Assembly (NCBI GenBank): GCA_017553635.1
Contig: JAFZKN010000010.1
Location: 56,091-120,090 of the forward strand
Reading direction: 5' to 3'
Source of the DNA: Treponema sp.
Lineage (GTDB): Bacteria > Spirochaetota > Spirochaetia > Treponematales > Treponemataceae
DNA length: 64,000 bases
Shown here: piece by piece, positions 19,579 to 28,558 of the stretch
Position numbering within the stretch: position 1 is the first letter of the stretch
Layout: each line of letters opens with the position of its first letter
The notes under the pieces: generated by a model
Seen by the model: only the letters and a program-made list of their open reading frames with translations
The model's database searches: none
Told to the model about the DNA's origin: nothing
Made by a program: the position numbers and the translations under genes

Positions 19579-20421
19579 TTAAGGGCGCGGGGCAAGCTTA
19601 TCGGCAATTATAAACTGGTTTGTGTCAAACTGCGGATACTGGTCAAAAAGAGCGTCAAAAAATTCCCTATAGCCTTCTTCAAAATAGCTTCTCGAAGCAG
19701 TTACGGTAAAGCCCATCGATTCAAGAATTTCGTTATATGCTGAATTTGTAAGGTACCCGAACTGCTCGTGAATTTCCCTGTCATAGCTTACAGGACCCCA
19801 GTCATATTTAAAGATAAATTCCATGAGGATCCCGAAAGGACCGGTTATTTTATTGCCTTCAATTTTAAAATTTCTTTCAACCGTCGGATAACCTTTAAAG
19901 TCATTTATAAACCTGTTAAAAAACTCTATGCCCTCAGGGCTCTTTACTGTCACAGATTTTATATCCTTATAGTCGCGAGGCTTTACACCGTCGCGGATAA
20001 TAATTCTTCCACCGGGATTTAGAGAGTCATAAGCGTTATCAAGGGCTGTTGTAACAGACGCAAGATTAAATTTTCTGCCGTGTAAAAATGTGTAACTGTA
20101 AATCTCATGAAGAATCGAAGAAAAGATGATTGTATCAACTTTAATCGGATAAACGCCTTCTACAAAATTATGCTTGTCCAGCGTCCAGTGGCTTTTAGTC
20201 TCTGTCTTTTTTTGAGAAAGATATTCCATCGCGATAGGAGAAATTTCTGTTCCGATTATGGTTTTAGAATCCCCGAACTTTTTTTCAAGTGCATCAAGCA
20301 TCACGCCGCCACCAGAACCTACATCGAGAATTCTTTCTCCAACAACATATTCGGGTATTTCACTTTTAAGCGAAACACTTGTATTCATAATTCTGTAATA
20401 ACGCTGATTGCCTGATGTCAT
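19579..20421 (-). CDS. Class I SAM-dependent methyltransferase
   Basis: The 280-residue protein has a Rossmann-type methyltransferase core: motif I ILDVGSGGGVMLDAL, an acidic residue in TIIGTEISPIAM, motif II/III around KVDTIIFSSILHEIYSY, and GGRIIIRDGVKPRDY as the post-motif strand. The substrate is unknown. The gene stands alone, read leftward. A perfect 14-bp palindrome lies just upstream, suggesting specific control. The purE promoter starts right after its stop codon. Confidence 0.8.
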   Translation of the reverse strand: MTSGNQRYYRIMNTSVSLKSEIPEYVVGERILDVGSGGGVMLDALEKKFGDSKTIIGTEISPIAMEYLSQKKTETKSHWTLDKHNFVEGVYPIKVDTIIFSSILHEIYSYTFLHGRKFNLASVTTALDNAYDSLNPGGRIIIRDGVKPRDYKDIKSVTVKSPEGIEFFNRFINDFKGYPTVERNFKIEGNKITGPFGILMEFIFKYDWGPVSYDREIHEQFGYLTNSAYNEILESMGFTVTASRSYFEEGYREFFDALFDQYPQFDTNQFIIADKLAPRP

Positions 20422-20444
20422 TTTTTTGTTCCGTTGATAGATTT

Positions 20445-20477
20445 ATTAATTGAACTTATAAATTAAGTTCAATTAAT
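20445..20477. promoter_or_regulatory. Perfect 14-bp inverted repeat before the methyltransferase gene
   Basis: ATTAATTGAACTTA (20445-20458) and TAAGTTCAATTAAT (20464-20477) are exact inverted copies with a 5-base spacer. A TATAAT on the minus strand lies just upstream of the dyad in the direction of the methyltransferase gene, so the dyad sits at or just after a likely transcription start. No U-tract follows it in either direction, which favours an operator over a terminator. Confidence 0.5.
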
Positions 20478-20503
20478 TCATATTATACTGAATTATAAAA
20501 TTA

Positions 20504-21634
20504 TTATCTATTCGGCGGGTCACCAAACGGATCTCCAAGGGAAAATTCTATATCAAGTTCTGGAATACAATATGTGGGACCACCGCGTTCTGCACTAAGA
20601 TTACCGCCGTATATCCATCCGGTTTTTCCTTCATGCGTAAACCTTACCCATCTATATTTTTTATCCTGTTCATCGAGCTCTTCAGTAACTGCTTCAAATT
20701 CAATATTTATCTGGTTCTGTCCATTTTTGTAACTTGCAGGAATGTAAGCGATTATATTTGTTCCTTCCTTACCGGGTCTATCCCTGATTTCAACTTCATC
20801 ATCATCTTTACTCCACACACACAACGTGTCCGTAAGTTTTCTGACAGTCCATTTTCTTCCTGAAGAATTAATTGTTTCAATAATTTCCCATGAGTTATTA
20901 TGGTAAGGATTAAAAAACTCTATAAATCCTTCGATGTCGTTTACTTTAACTTTATAAAAAACATCATGGTGATTTTCCACGGGTGTATTTAAATCCCAGA
21001 TTTCAGAAATCTCAATTTTATCACCATACTTAAGAGTATAAACTGTTTCTGATTTTTGAATATCTGAATAAACATATCCCTCGGACATGTCACCAAATAA
21101 AACTGTCTGATTATGTTTTCTTATTACAATTGTTTGACCGGAAGAAGTTACAGTTTCAGAAATAATTGCACCATTACCGTCTGCATAGTCTGGAGTATAT
21201 TTTTCTGCTTCGGTTTTTTTAAGTTTTTTCCCATAGCACCAGCCGACAACTGCATATTCTACGTTGTTACCATCTTTATCTACTGCACCTTTCTGGACTT
21301 CTACTTTAACCCAATCTTCAGAAACAGTACCTGCTTTACTGATATCAATAATTTTAACTTTTGAATTTTTTCCTAAAACAAGTTTTTCCTTACATCCGTC
21401 TATGGATGGAGTATAGAGAGTAAGATCTTCCAGAGTAATCATATCCTGATAAAGTACAAAGCCCAGACTGTTTTTTTCTGCCAGTTTTTCTTCATTTTCC
21501 CCTGCTGATTTTTCTTCTTTTTTTTCTACTTTAACTTCAGTGTCATTTACAGCCGGTTCAACTTTTTTATTATCATTACTTTCTGTACATGAAACAGCCA
21601 GAATCAGTAACAGTCCTACGGCCTTTAATTTCAT
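20504..21634 (-). CDS. Lipoprotein with bacterial SH3-like domains
   Basis: The 376-residue protein has a lipoprotein signal (MKLKAVGLLLILAVSC, lipidated Cys at 16) and a charged Glu/Lys linker to about residue 55. Two SH3-like segments are visible: one with KVKIIDIS...WVKVEV...GWCYGKKL (about 90-135) and one near the end with IRDRPGKEGTNIIAYIP...WVRFTHEGKTGWIYGGNL (about 285-350). Such domains bind peptidoglycan or proteins in the envelope. The start has a GGAG site. It lies 34 bases downstream of the xylanase gene, so the two are probably co-transcribed. Confidence 0.75.
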   Translation of the reverse strand: MKLKAVGLLLILAVSCTESNDNKKVEPAVNDTEVKVEKKEEKSAGENEEKLAEKNSLGFVLYQDMITLEDLTLYTPSIDGCKEKLVLGKNSKVKIIDISKAGTVSEDWVKVEVQKGAVDKDGNNVEYAVVGWCYGKKLKKTEAEKYTPDYADGNGAIISETVTSSGQTIVIRKHNQTVLFGDMSEGYVYSDIQKSETVYTLKYGDKIEISEIWDLNTPVENHHDVFYKVKVNDIEGFIEFFNPYHNNSWEIIETINSSGRKWTVRKLTDTLCVWSKDDDEVEIRDRPGKEGTNIIAYIPASYKNGQNQINIEFEAVTEELDEQDKKYRWVRFTHEGKTGWIYGGNLSAERGGPTYCIPELDIEFSLGDPFGDPPNR

Positions 21635-21668
21635 TCACTATACTCCAATAGAATTATTTAATTAAAAT

Positions 21669-22691
21669 CTATTTTCTCAAATATTCAAGAACTTCTTTAT
21701 AAACCTTCTTTGGTTTTGAGTCTATGTCATACATGAGGGCGTTGCCTTTTCCAGGGAACTCTGCAGGAATCCAGCTCTTTTTGTCTGTATAACCCCATGT
21801 AATTACGCTTGTTACGTTTGGTTCTTCGCTTGCAAGTTTATAGAGTGAAAGATAAATATTTTCCTGAACAACTTCATGTGCTTCTATTGCATCCATCGGA
21901 ATTCTTACATCAAGTTCACTGAAAGAAATTTCAATTCCGATTTCTGCATAACGCTGAATATTTGCGCGGATTGCATTTTCGTTATAGTTGTAAGAAGTAT
22001 CAAGATGCATCTGCATTCCTACACCGTCAATAGGAACTCCTTTTTCCTTTAATTCTTTTACAAAGTTAAACATTGCATCTGCCTTTCTATAGCCCTTGCA
22101 TTCGTTATTGTATTCGTTAAGGTAAAGCTTTGTATCAGGATCAATTTCATGGGCTTTAATTAAAGCGTGTTCGATGTAGTCAGGTCCGATTGTGTTGTAC
22201 CATACATTCTTTCTGAATGAACCGTCTTCTTCAAACATTTCATTTACTACATCGTATTCAGAAATTTTTCCTTTATATCTTGTCATGATGGTTTCGATAT
22301 GTTCATCCATCATCTTTAAAGCCTCTTCGCGAGACCAGTTGCTTGATACAAACGGAGAATTCTGTCTGTGCCAGAAAAGTGTATGCCACTTAACATCCAT
22401 TCCGTTTTCCTGCGCATATTTAACAAGCTGATCGATATCGTTCCAGTTCCAGAAAGTTTTATTTGGCCTTAAGTTTGCCCACTTCATGCAGTTTTCAGAA
22501 ACTACAACATAACTGTTTTCTTTAATTATTTTAGAAACATTCTTGTCAAAAAAGATTCCGGCACCTACAGACATTCCGGCTCTAAAGCCTTTTTTCTTTG
22601 CTGCATCACGGAATGACTTTCCGCATGAACCGAGTAAAGTCATAACTGCAAAAGCACTGATCAACATCATAAAAATTCTTTTATTTTTCAT
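21669..22691 (-). CDS. GH10 endo-1,4-beta-xylanase, lipoprotein
   Basis: The mature protein is a single GH10 barrel that cleaves xylan. The acid/base Glu is in YDVVNEMFEEDG and the nucleophile Glu in ISFSELDVRIP; substrate-site features are MKWANLRPNKTFWNW and WHTLFWHRQ. The signal peptide ends LLGSC, so it should be anchored to a membrane by lipid. The ATG at 22691 is chosen because GGAG sits 7 bases before it; the upstream ATG at 22703 overlaps that ribosome-binding site. The length is normal for a one-domain GH10 and no carbohydrate-binding module is attached. Confidence 0.93.
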   Translation of the reverse strand: MKNKRIFMMLISAFAVMTLLGSCGKSFRDAAKKKGFRAGMSVGAGIFFDKNVSKIIKENSYVVVSENCMKWANLRPNKTFWNWNDIDQLVKYAQENGMDVKWHTLFWHRQNSPFVSSNWSREEALKMMDEHIETIMTRYKGKISEYDVVNEMFEEDGSFRKNVWYNTIGPDYIEHALIKAHEIDPDTKLYLNEYNNECKGYRKADAMFNFVKELKEKGVPIDGVGMQMHLDTSYNYNENAIRANIQRYAEIGIEISFSELDVRIPMDAIEAHEVVQENIYLSLYKLASEEPNVTSVITWGYTDKKSWIPAEFPGKGNALMYDIDSKPKKVYKEVLEYLRK

Positions 22692-22767
22692 AAAATACTC
22701 CATTGAAAAATTTCTAATTCAGTTCTCATATCATAACATATAATCAGAAAAAAACACGCTAAAAATT

Positions 22768-22785
22768 TAAAATTAGGGAATTTTA
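22768..22785 (-). terminator. Weak AT-rich hairpin after the YgjP-like gene
   Basis: TAAAATT / AATTTTA arms with a 4-base loop directly follow the stop codon of the minus-strand metalloprotease gene and lead into a T-rich stretch. The stem has no G-C pairs, so it is at best a weak terminator. Confidence 0.3.
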
Positions 22786-22786
22786 C

Positions 22787-23350
22787 CTAGCAACGCTCTG
22801 CGCATGAAAGATATGCCTGACCGTTTTCCTTTATCCATTTATTCCACTTTTTATAATCCGGAAAAAGTGCATAAACTTCTTCGTAAAACTTTTTTGAATG
22901 ATCCATGTGATGTCTGTGACAAAGCTCATGAACTATTATGCTGTCCATAACCTCCTGTGGCATAAGGACAAGCAGGCAGTTAAAGTTAAGGTTTCCTTCT
23001 GCACTGCAGCTTCCCCAGCATGTTTTCTGAAGCCTTATGAAAATACGTCCGTATGAAATTCCTGCTTTTTCTGCATAAAACTTTACACGCTCTGGAATTA
23101 TTTTTTTTGCCTGCCTTTTAATTGACTTAATACGTTTTTCGTCAAACGGTCCGATTGAATCTGCAAGTTCATTCTGGCGTTGAGTCTGTTCAATATGCTT
23201 TAAAATCCAGCTGCGCTTTTCTTCTATAAATTTTCTAACCTCGTCTTCCGTTGAAAAATACGGTGCCTTGACAAGAATGCTCAAATCCCTGCTTATTTCA
23301 AGAGAAATGCTTCGCCTTCTGGATTTTTTAATTACATAATTTATCTGCAT
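22787..23350 (-). CDS. YgjP-like (DUF45) zinc metallopeptidase
   Basis: The 187-residue protein belongs to the YgjP/DUF45 (WLM-SprT-like) family. The zinc site is visible as IIVHELCHRHHMDHSKKFY, with the HExxH-like HELCH and a third ligand His, and the family ending FPDYKKWNKWIKENG. Members are often near restriction-modification or repair genes, but here the neighbour downstream is the xylanase, 95 bases away. The physiological substrate is unknown. Confidence 0.82.
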   Translation of the reverse strand: MQINYVIKKSRRRSISLEISRDLSILVKAPYFSTEDEVRKFIEEKRSWILKHIEQTQRQNELADSIGPFDEKRIKSIKRQAKKIIPERVKFYAEKAGISYGRIFIRLQKTCWGSCSAEGNLNFNCLLVLMPQEVMDSIIVHELCHRHHMDHSKKFYEEVYALFPDYKKWNKWIKENGQAYLSCAERC

Positions 23351-23414
23351 CAGCTTTTAGAGTACTGGCTGAACGGTAAAAAAACAAGTGCGTTTTGGTA
23401 GCGGCGATATTTTC

Positions 23415-23473
23415 CGTGATTTTTTTCACAATAAAAATTAAATTTTACTAATATTTTTTACTTTTAGTAAAAA
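23415..23473. promoter_or_regulatory. Operator-like sites upstream of the rnf operon
   Basis: Two dyads lie just before the rnfC promoter. First, CGTGA-N6-TCACA (23415-23430) differs by one base from the CRP consensus TGTGA-N6-TCACA. Second, TTTTTACT-TTT-AGTAAAAA (23455-23473) is a perfect 8-bp palindrome, with an additional TTTTACTA half-site at 23443-23450. They sit about 50 and 5 bases upstream of the -35 box. Which regulators bind is not known. Confidence 0.4.
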
Positions 23474-23478
23474 CTCTA

Positions 23479-23507
23479 TTTACCTTTTTTTTCCTATCCA
23501 TTACAAT
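23479..23507 (+). promoter_or_regulatory. Promoter of the rnf operon, predicted leaderless
   Basis: TTTACC (23479-23484), a 17-base spacer and TACAAT (23502-23507) are followed by only 7 bases (TATTAAT) before the rnfC ATG at 23515. There is no Shine-Dalgarno, and the conserved N-terminus of RnfC fixes the start. Confidence 0.5.
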
Positions 23508-23514
23508 TATTAAT

Positions 23515-24858
23515 ATGAAGAAATTTACGTTTAGAGGTGGAATTCACCCTAAAGACAGAAAAGAACGTTCCAGAGGGAAACCCCTCACTTTTCAAAACCC
23601 GGTTACAAACAGTGTAACAATTCCTGTAACCATGGGTGGAGCTGTAAATTCTGTTTTAGTCAACCCGGGAGATCAGGTTATAAAAGGTCAGATTATAGCA
23701 GACTCAACTGCACCTCTTTCATGCCCGGTTCATGCGTCTATAAGCGGAACTGTAAAAAAAATTACATCTCATTCCGTTGCCGGCATGGGCGAAGCATTGT
23801 GCATTGTAATAGAAGAAAATAAAGATAAACCTGAACTAAAGGATCAGAATGCATTCATGCAGCCACTTGATCCATTTTCGTGCACACGTGAAAAAGCGAT
23901 AGAACGAATTAAAATGGCCGGAATCACAGGTATGGGCGGTGCAAGCTTTCCGACTTATGTAAAATTTAATTATCCGCAGACAGCAGAAATTGAACATCTT
24001 ATAATCAATGCAGCAGAATGCGAACCTTATCTTACAATCGACGAAACTCTTCTTCATGAAAAAATTGATTCGATCTTAGACGGAATTAAAATCGTTCAGC
24101 ATATTGTAAATGCACCGGCGACAATTGCACTTGAAAGCAATAAAAAATATTTGCTTGAACATATTCAGAATAAAATAAATTCAATTTCTGATTCATGTGA
24201 AAAACCAATTACAGTTCAGATTTTAAAAACAAAATATCCTCAGGGTGCAGAAAAAAATCTTGTAACTGCATTAACAGGACGCGAAGTTCCGACAGGTGGA
24301 CTTCCGTACCAGGCAGGATGCATAATCTGCAATGTAGGAACTGTAAATGCAATCAGCGAAGCGTTCAGACTTGGAAAACCATTAATTGAACGTCCTCTTA
24401 CAATTTCTGGAGATGCGTGCCGTACTCCGATGAATATCGTTGTTCCAATTGGAACTCTGGTAGGAGATTTAATTCCTGAAATAGTTCAGCTTGAAAAAGG
24501 CGTATGCAAAATTTTAAACGGCGGTCCTATGATGGGAACCTCTATGCCGAGTGCAGACTTTCCAGTTCAAAAAGGAACAAGTGGCGTTCTCTTCTTAAAA
24601 AAGGAAGAAACATTTGTTGGAAAAACAATGCCGTGTATCAGCTGCGGGAGATGCATTGAAGTTTGCCCTATGCAGCTTGAACCTATTTTAATGAACAGAG
24701 CAATAAGTTTTGATGATCTCGAACTTGCAAAAAAACACGGGCTTCTTGACTGCATTGAATGCGGTTCATGCTCTTACAACTGTCCGAGTGACGTTCCACT
24801 TGTTCAGATGTTTAAACTCGGTAAGAAAAAATTAAGAGATTCTGTTAAAAGGAAATAA
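23515..24858 (+). CDS. rnfC: Rnf complex subunit RnfC
   Basis: The 447-residue NADH-binding subunit of the Rnf ferredoxin:NAD+ oxidoreductase. It opens with FRGGIHPKDRKERS, has a Gly-rich nucleotide region GMGGASFPTYVKF, and carries two [4Fe-4S] motifs, CISCGRCIEVCPM and CIECGSCSYNCPSDVP. It accepts or donates electrons at NAD on the cytoplasmic side. It is first in the six-gene operon C-D-G-E-A-B, with no Shine-Dalgarno. Two bases separate it from rnfD. Confidence 0.95.
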   Translation: MKKFTFRGGIHPKDRKERSRGKPLTFQNPVTNSVTIPVTMGGAVNSVLVNPGDQVIKGQIIADSTAPLSCPVHASISGTVKKITSHSVAGMGEALCIVIEENKDKPELKDQNAFMQPLDPFSCTREKAIERIKMAGITGMGGASFPTYVKFNYPQTAEIEHLIINAAECEPYLTIDETLLHEKIDSILDGIKIVQHIVNAPATIALESNKKYLLEHIQNKINSISDSCEKPITVQILKTKYPQGAEKNLVTALTGREVPTGGLPYQAGCIICNVGTVNAISEAFRLGKPLIERPLTISGDACRTPMNIVVPIGTLVGDLIPEIVQLEKGVCKILNGGPMMGTSMPSADFPVQKGTSGVLFLKKEETFVGKTMPCISCGRCIEVCPMQLEPILMNRAISFDDLELAKKHGLLDCIECGSCSYNCPSDVPLVQMFKLGKKKLRDSVKRK

Positions 24859-24860
24859 TT

Positions 24861-25850
24861 ATGCAGGAAACATATTCAAACGAAATTTATCTTTCGCCAA
24901 CTCCTCATTTTTCCAGCAGGAAAAAAACTAAGCAAATCATGCTTTTAGTCATTCTGTCTCTACTTCCAGAATGTGTTGCCGGAATTTTTTATTTTGGAAT
25001 TCCTGCATTAACTGTAATCCTAGTTTCTGTTGGTTCATGTGTTTTATTTGAAACACTTTTCTGTTTATTAATTAAAAAACCTGTATCTACAGGAGATTTT
25101 TCTGCAGTCATAACAGGACTTCTTCTTGCACTTACACTTCCTCCGACAATTCCTTTATGGATGGTCGTACTCGGTTCATTTTTTGCAATCATAGCTGCAA
25201 AAGCTTTTTTTGGTGGAATAGGATGCAACGTATGGAACCCGGCTTTAACCGGAAGAGCTTTTCTTGTAATAAGCTTTCCACTCGTAATGGGAAGTGGATA
25301 TGTACTTCCAGGAGCTGATGCAGTATCAAGCGCAACTCCACTTGCAAAAACAATGCCGCTTATTCAAAATTATTCAAAAGAAACTTTAGATTATTACTGG
25401 ACACTTTTTACAGGAAATCATGCAGGATGTATCGGAGAAACATGTATCGCTTTAATTTTAATTTCTGCTGTGTTCCTCCTCATAACAAAAGTAATAGATT
25501 TTAGGGCACCTCTTGCAATGCTTTTAACATGTACTCTTTTAAGTGCAATTGCAAAGACAGATGTTTTATATACATTGATGAGTGGTGGACTTTTATTCGG
25601 GGCTGTATTCATGGCAACAGATTATACAACAGCACCCGTTACGAAACCCGGAAGGCTTATATTTGGTGCGGGTTGCGGTTTGATTACATTCTTAATCAGA
25701 CAGTTCGGCGGATATCCAGAAGGTGTAATGTTCTCAATCTTAATCATGAACTCACTTGTTCCATTCCTTAACAATGTAAATCAGAGAAAATATGGATACA
25801 CACCTAAGAGAAATATCGCTTCACGATTAAAGAAAGGAAATACAAAGTAA
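24861..25850 (+). CDS. rnfD: Rnf complex subunit RnfD
   Basis: The 329-residue membrane subunit of the ion-translocating Rnf complex carries a covalent FMN on the Thr of VSSATPLAKT (about residue 155, matching the family S-x-A-T motif). About nine hydrophobic segments and the conserved GGIGCNVWNPALTGRAF are visible. An AGGAAA site precedes the ATG. The stop overlaps the rnfG start by one base (TAATG). Confidence 0.95.
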   Translation: MQETYSNEIYLSPTPHFSSRKKTKQIMLLVILSLLPECVAGIFYFGIPALTVILVSVGSCVLFETLFCLLIKKPVSTGDFSAVITGLLLALTLPPTIPLWMVVLGSFFAIIAAKAFFGGIGCNVWNPALTGRAFLVISFPLVMGSGYVLPGADAVSSATPLAKTMPLIQNYSKETLDYYWTLFTGNHAGCIGETCIALILISAVFLLITKVIDFRAPLAMLLTCTLLSAIAKTDVLYTLMSGGLLFGAVFMATDYTTAPVTKPGRLIFGAGCGLITFLIRQFGGYPEGVMFSILIMNSLVPFLNNVNQRKYGYTPKRNIASRLKKGNTK

Positions 25851-26473
25851 TGAAACACAGTATAAAACTTGGAATAACATTAGGTGCATACGCAGCAATT
25901 TCCTGCTTTTCTCTCGCGATAGTAAACAGTTTTACTTCTCCAGTAATCACCGAACGTCAAATGAAAAAAGAAAAAGAAGGTCTGAGAATCGTTGTTAAAA
26001 ACGCATCAGACTTTATTCCTGTAGAGAAAAATGATATCGATAATGCAGTTTCTGTTTCAAAGGTTAAGCTTGGTTCCATCAAAATTGGTGCAATGTATAA
26101 TGCAGTTGATGAAAACAATAACTCAATCGGTTTTGTTGCAAAAATTACAGGACCTACTTACGATACAACTACACTCCTTCTTGCAATTGACGCAGAAGAA
26201 ACAATCACAGGCGTTCATATTCTTGAATCAAAAGATTCTAAAAATTACGGATTAAACGCACTTGATCCTAATTATAAAACTTCAAAAGGTGTTACTTTCT
26301 GTGAACAGTTTACAGGAATTAAACCGCTTGTAAGTTTTGAAAGAAATAAAGATTACGAAGCACTAAGCCGTGCAACAATTACTACAAACGGAATTTCAGA
26401 AATGATTTCATCCGGCTCTAAAGTAATTAAAGCATATTCTGACTTATATAATGCAAACCTTATAAAAAACTAG
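25850..26473 (+). CDS. rnfG: Rnf complex subunit RnfG
   Basis: The 207-residue subunit has one N-terminal membrane helix and an extracytoplasmic FMN-binding domain. The covalent FMN Thr is expected in LSRATITTNGIS; the usual SGAT has Arg in place of Gly here. It passes electrons between RnfD/E/A and the outer face. Its stop codon (TAG) is followed at once by the AGGAGG site of rnfE. Confidence 0.93.
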   Translation: MKHSIKLGITLGAYAAISCFSLAIVNSFTSPVITERQMKKEKEGLRIVVKNASDFIPVEKNDIDNAVSVSKVKLGSIKIGAMYNAVDENNNSIGFVAKITGPTYDTTTLLLAIDAEETITGVHILESKDSKNYGLNALDPNYKTSKGVTFCEQFTGIKPLVSFERNKDYEALSRATITTNGISEMISSGSKVIKAYSDLYNANLIKN

Positions 26474-26482
26474 GAGGACAGA

Positions 26483-27091
26483 GTGAAAAATTATTTTAAG
26501 ATTTTAACAAATGGTTTATTAAAAGAAAATCCGCTTTTAGTTTTATCAATCGGACTCTGTTCTTCTCTTGCTGTTACAACAAATATGTTCAGTGGGCTTG
26601 GAATGGGGCTTGCAATGACTTTTGTTTTATTCATGAGTGAACTTATCATCAGTATCTTCAGAAAGCATATTCCGGATGCAATTCGTCTTCCTGTTTTTAT
26701 CATCATAATTGCAGCATTTACTACAATCGTTCAGCTTTTATTAAATGCTTATCTTCCTGCTCTCTCTGATTCACTCGGAGTTTTCTTACCGCTTATCGTA
26801 GTAAACTGCATCATAATGGGAAGGGTCGAAGCATTTGCTTCTAAAAACAATCCGTTAGCAGCAGGACTTGATGCAATAGGAATGGGACTTGGCTATACGT
26901 GGGTTCTTGTTACAATTTCTTTCTTTAGAGAATTGCTTGGAACAGGAACAATTTTTGGTAATACAGTTTTCGATAAAAGTTATGCCATCGGATTCTTTAG
27001 TGATTCTCCAGGCGGATTTTTCGTATTCGGACTTTTAATTGCATTATCACTTGGAATTCAAAAACTTGCAGGGAATGGAAAATCAAAATGA
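26483..27091 (+). CDS. rnfE: Rnf complex subunit RnfE
   Basis: The 202-residue polytopic membrane subunit. It begins with GTG, supported by a strong AGGAGG 6 bases upstream that overlaps the rnfG stop. Family features are NPLLVLSIGLCSSLAVT at the N-terminus and IGMGLGYTWVLVTISFFREL. With RnfA it forms the inverted pair of subunits that holds an intramembrane iron-sulphur cluster (Cys in GLCSSLAV and VNCIIMGR). The 3' end overlaps rnfA by four bases (ATGA). Confidence 0.93.
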   Translation: MKNYFKILTNGLLKENPLLVLSIGLCSSLAVTTNMFSGLGMGLAMTFVLFMSELIISIFRKHIPDAIRLPVFIIIIAAFTTIVQLLLNAYLPALSDSLGVFLPLIVVNCIIMGRVEAFASKNNPLAAGLDAIGMGLGYTWVLVTISFFRELLGTGTIFGNTVFDKSYAIGFFSDSPGGFFVFGLLIALSLGIQKLAGNGKSK

Positions 27092-27666
27092 GTGAATTGT
27101 TAAAAATTTTTATTAAAGCAGTTTTAGTAGACAACGTTATTCTCGTTCAGTATCTCGCACTCTGTCCATTTATGGGAATGACATCAAGCACAGAAAAATC
27201 TTTCGGTATGGGAATTGCAACAAGTTTCGTTATCGTGCTTGCAACCATGGTAACTTATCCTATTTATCATTTTATTCTCGTTCCATGCAAACTTGAATTT
27301 CTTCAGACACTTATTTTTATTCTTGTAATCGCTTCACTCGTTCAGCTTGTAGAATTTTATCTTAAAAAATCTGCACCGGCTCTTTACAGTTCAATGGGCG
27401 TTTTTCTTGCATTGATTACAACTAACTGCGCCGTTCTTGCCGTAACATTTAAATGTATCGCAAATAATTTTAACTATATTCAATCCATCGTTTATGCTCT
27501 CGGTGCATCAGGAGGATTTCTTCTTTCTATGGTAATCATGTCTGGTGTAAGAGAACGAATGAGAAGTTCAGATGTTCCTGCATTCTTAAAAGGGAAAGCA
27601 ATTCTTTTTATAACTGCAAGTCTCCTTTCACTTTCGTTCATGGGATTTAAAGGATTAATCAAATAA
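27088..27666 (+). CDS. rnfA: Rnf complex subunit RnfA
   Basis: The 192-residue polytopic membrane subunit is homologous to RnfE in inverted topology. It shows DNVILVQYLALCPFMGMT near the N-terminus, with the cluster Cys, and LALITTNCAVLAVTF in the middle. The ATG overlaps the rnfE stop, indicating coupled translation. It is followed by rnfB after 14 bases. Confidence 0.94.
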   Translation: MSELLKIFIKAVLVDNVILVQYLALCPFMGMTSSTEKSFGMGIATSFVIVLATMVTYPIYHFILVPCKLEFLQTLIFILVIASLVQLVEFYLKKSAPALYSSMGVFLALITTNCAVLAVTFKCIANNFNYIQSIVYALGASGGFLLSMVIMSGVRERMRSSDVPAFLKGKAILFITASLLSLSFMGFKGLIK

Positions 27667-27680
27667 CCGGAGTTTTAGAT

Positions 27681-28499
27681 ATGAATATAATAATTCTTAC
27701 AGTAACAGTATCTTTTTTAATAGCATTGGCTCTAGGTATTTTTTTAGGAATTTTCCAGAGACTTTTTTATGTTCCTACTGATCCAAAAATTCAGGTTATA
27801 AGAAGCGTTCTTTCCGGCGGAAACTGTGGCAGCTGCGGTTTTGCAGGATGTGATGATTTTGCAAAAGCAGTTGCAGAAGGAAGAGCAAGTCCAAACGGTT
27901 GTGCAGCAGGCGGAAAAGCAGTTGCAGAAGCAATCGGCAAGATTATGGGCGTAGAAGTGGAAGCAGAAACAAAAGTAAGCGTTCTTGCCTGCCGGGGAAC
28001 CAAAGAATGCGCAAAAAACAAAGGTATGTACCTCGGCTTAAAATCATGTATGGCAGCAAAGATTTCCATCGGTGGAACAAAAATGTGCAACTTCGGCTGT
28101 ATCGGCTTCGGCGACTGTGTAAAATCATGCTCCTTCGATGCCATTAAAATAGATGAAAACGGACTTCCGGTTATAGATTATTCAAAATGTACAGGCTGCG
28201 GTAAATGTGTAAAAGCCTGTCCTAACGGACTTCTTTCACTTATTCCACAGGAAAGTAAGGGCGCCTTCGCACTCTGTTCAAATAAAACAAAGGACAAGAC
28301 CAGCATCATAAAAAAATGCAGAAACGGATGCATCAAGTGTGGAAAATGCGAAAAAAACTGCCCTGAAAACGCAATAAGACTTATAGACGGCATCCCGGAA
28401 GTGGATACATTCAAGTGCAACTCATGTGGAACATGTGTAGAGAACTGCCCTACTCATGTCCTTGCATTAAGGGAAAACATCATTACCTTTAAGGCATAG
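27681..28499 (+). CDS. rnfB: Rnf complex subunit RnfB (polyferredoxin)
   Basis: The 272-residue subunit has one N-terminal membrane helix and then the four-Cys motif SGGNCGSCGFAGCDDFA. Several [4Fe-4S] motifs follow: CIGFGDCVKSC, CTGCGKCVKACP, CIKCGKCEKNCP and CNSCGTCVENCP. It is the entry point for ferredoxin electrons. With all six subunits present, this organism should couple ferredoxin oxidation and NAD reduction to Na+ or H+ pumping. No terminator is obvious after the stop. Confidence 0.95.
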   Translation: MNIIILTVTVSFLIALALGIFLGIFQRLFYVPTDPKIQVIRSVLSGGNCGSCGFAGCDDFAKAVAEGRASPNGCAAGGKAVAEAIGKIMGVEVEAETKVSVLACRGTKECAKNKGMYLGLKSCMAAKISIGGTKMCNFGCIGFGDCVKSCSFDAIKIDENGLPVIDYSKCTGCGKCVKACPNGLLSLIPQESKGAFALCSNKTKDKTSIIKKCRNGCIKCGKCEKNCPENAIRLIDGIPEVDTFKCNSCGTCVENCPTHVLALRENIITFKA

Positions 28500-28523
28500 A
28501 TATAGATTTTAGACTTTTTAGAC

Positions 28524-28552
28524 TTGACACTCGACGGTTTTTATCCGATTAT
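28524..28552 (+). promoter_or_regulatory. Promoter with consensus -35 box, predicted leaderless
   Basis: TTGACA (28524-28529, perfect) is followed by a 17-base spacer and GATTAT (28547-28552). Six bases (TTAAAT) then separate the -10 box from the ATG at 28559. No ribosome-binding site is present. Confidence 0.55.
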
Positions 28553-28558
28553 TTAAAT

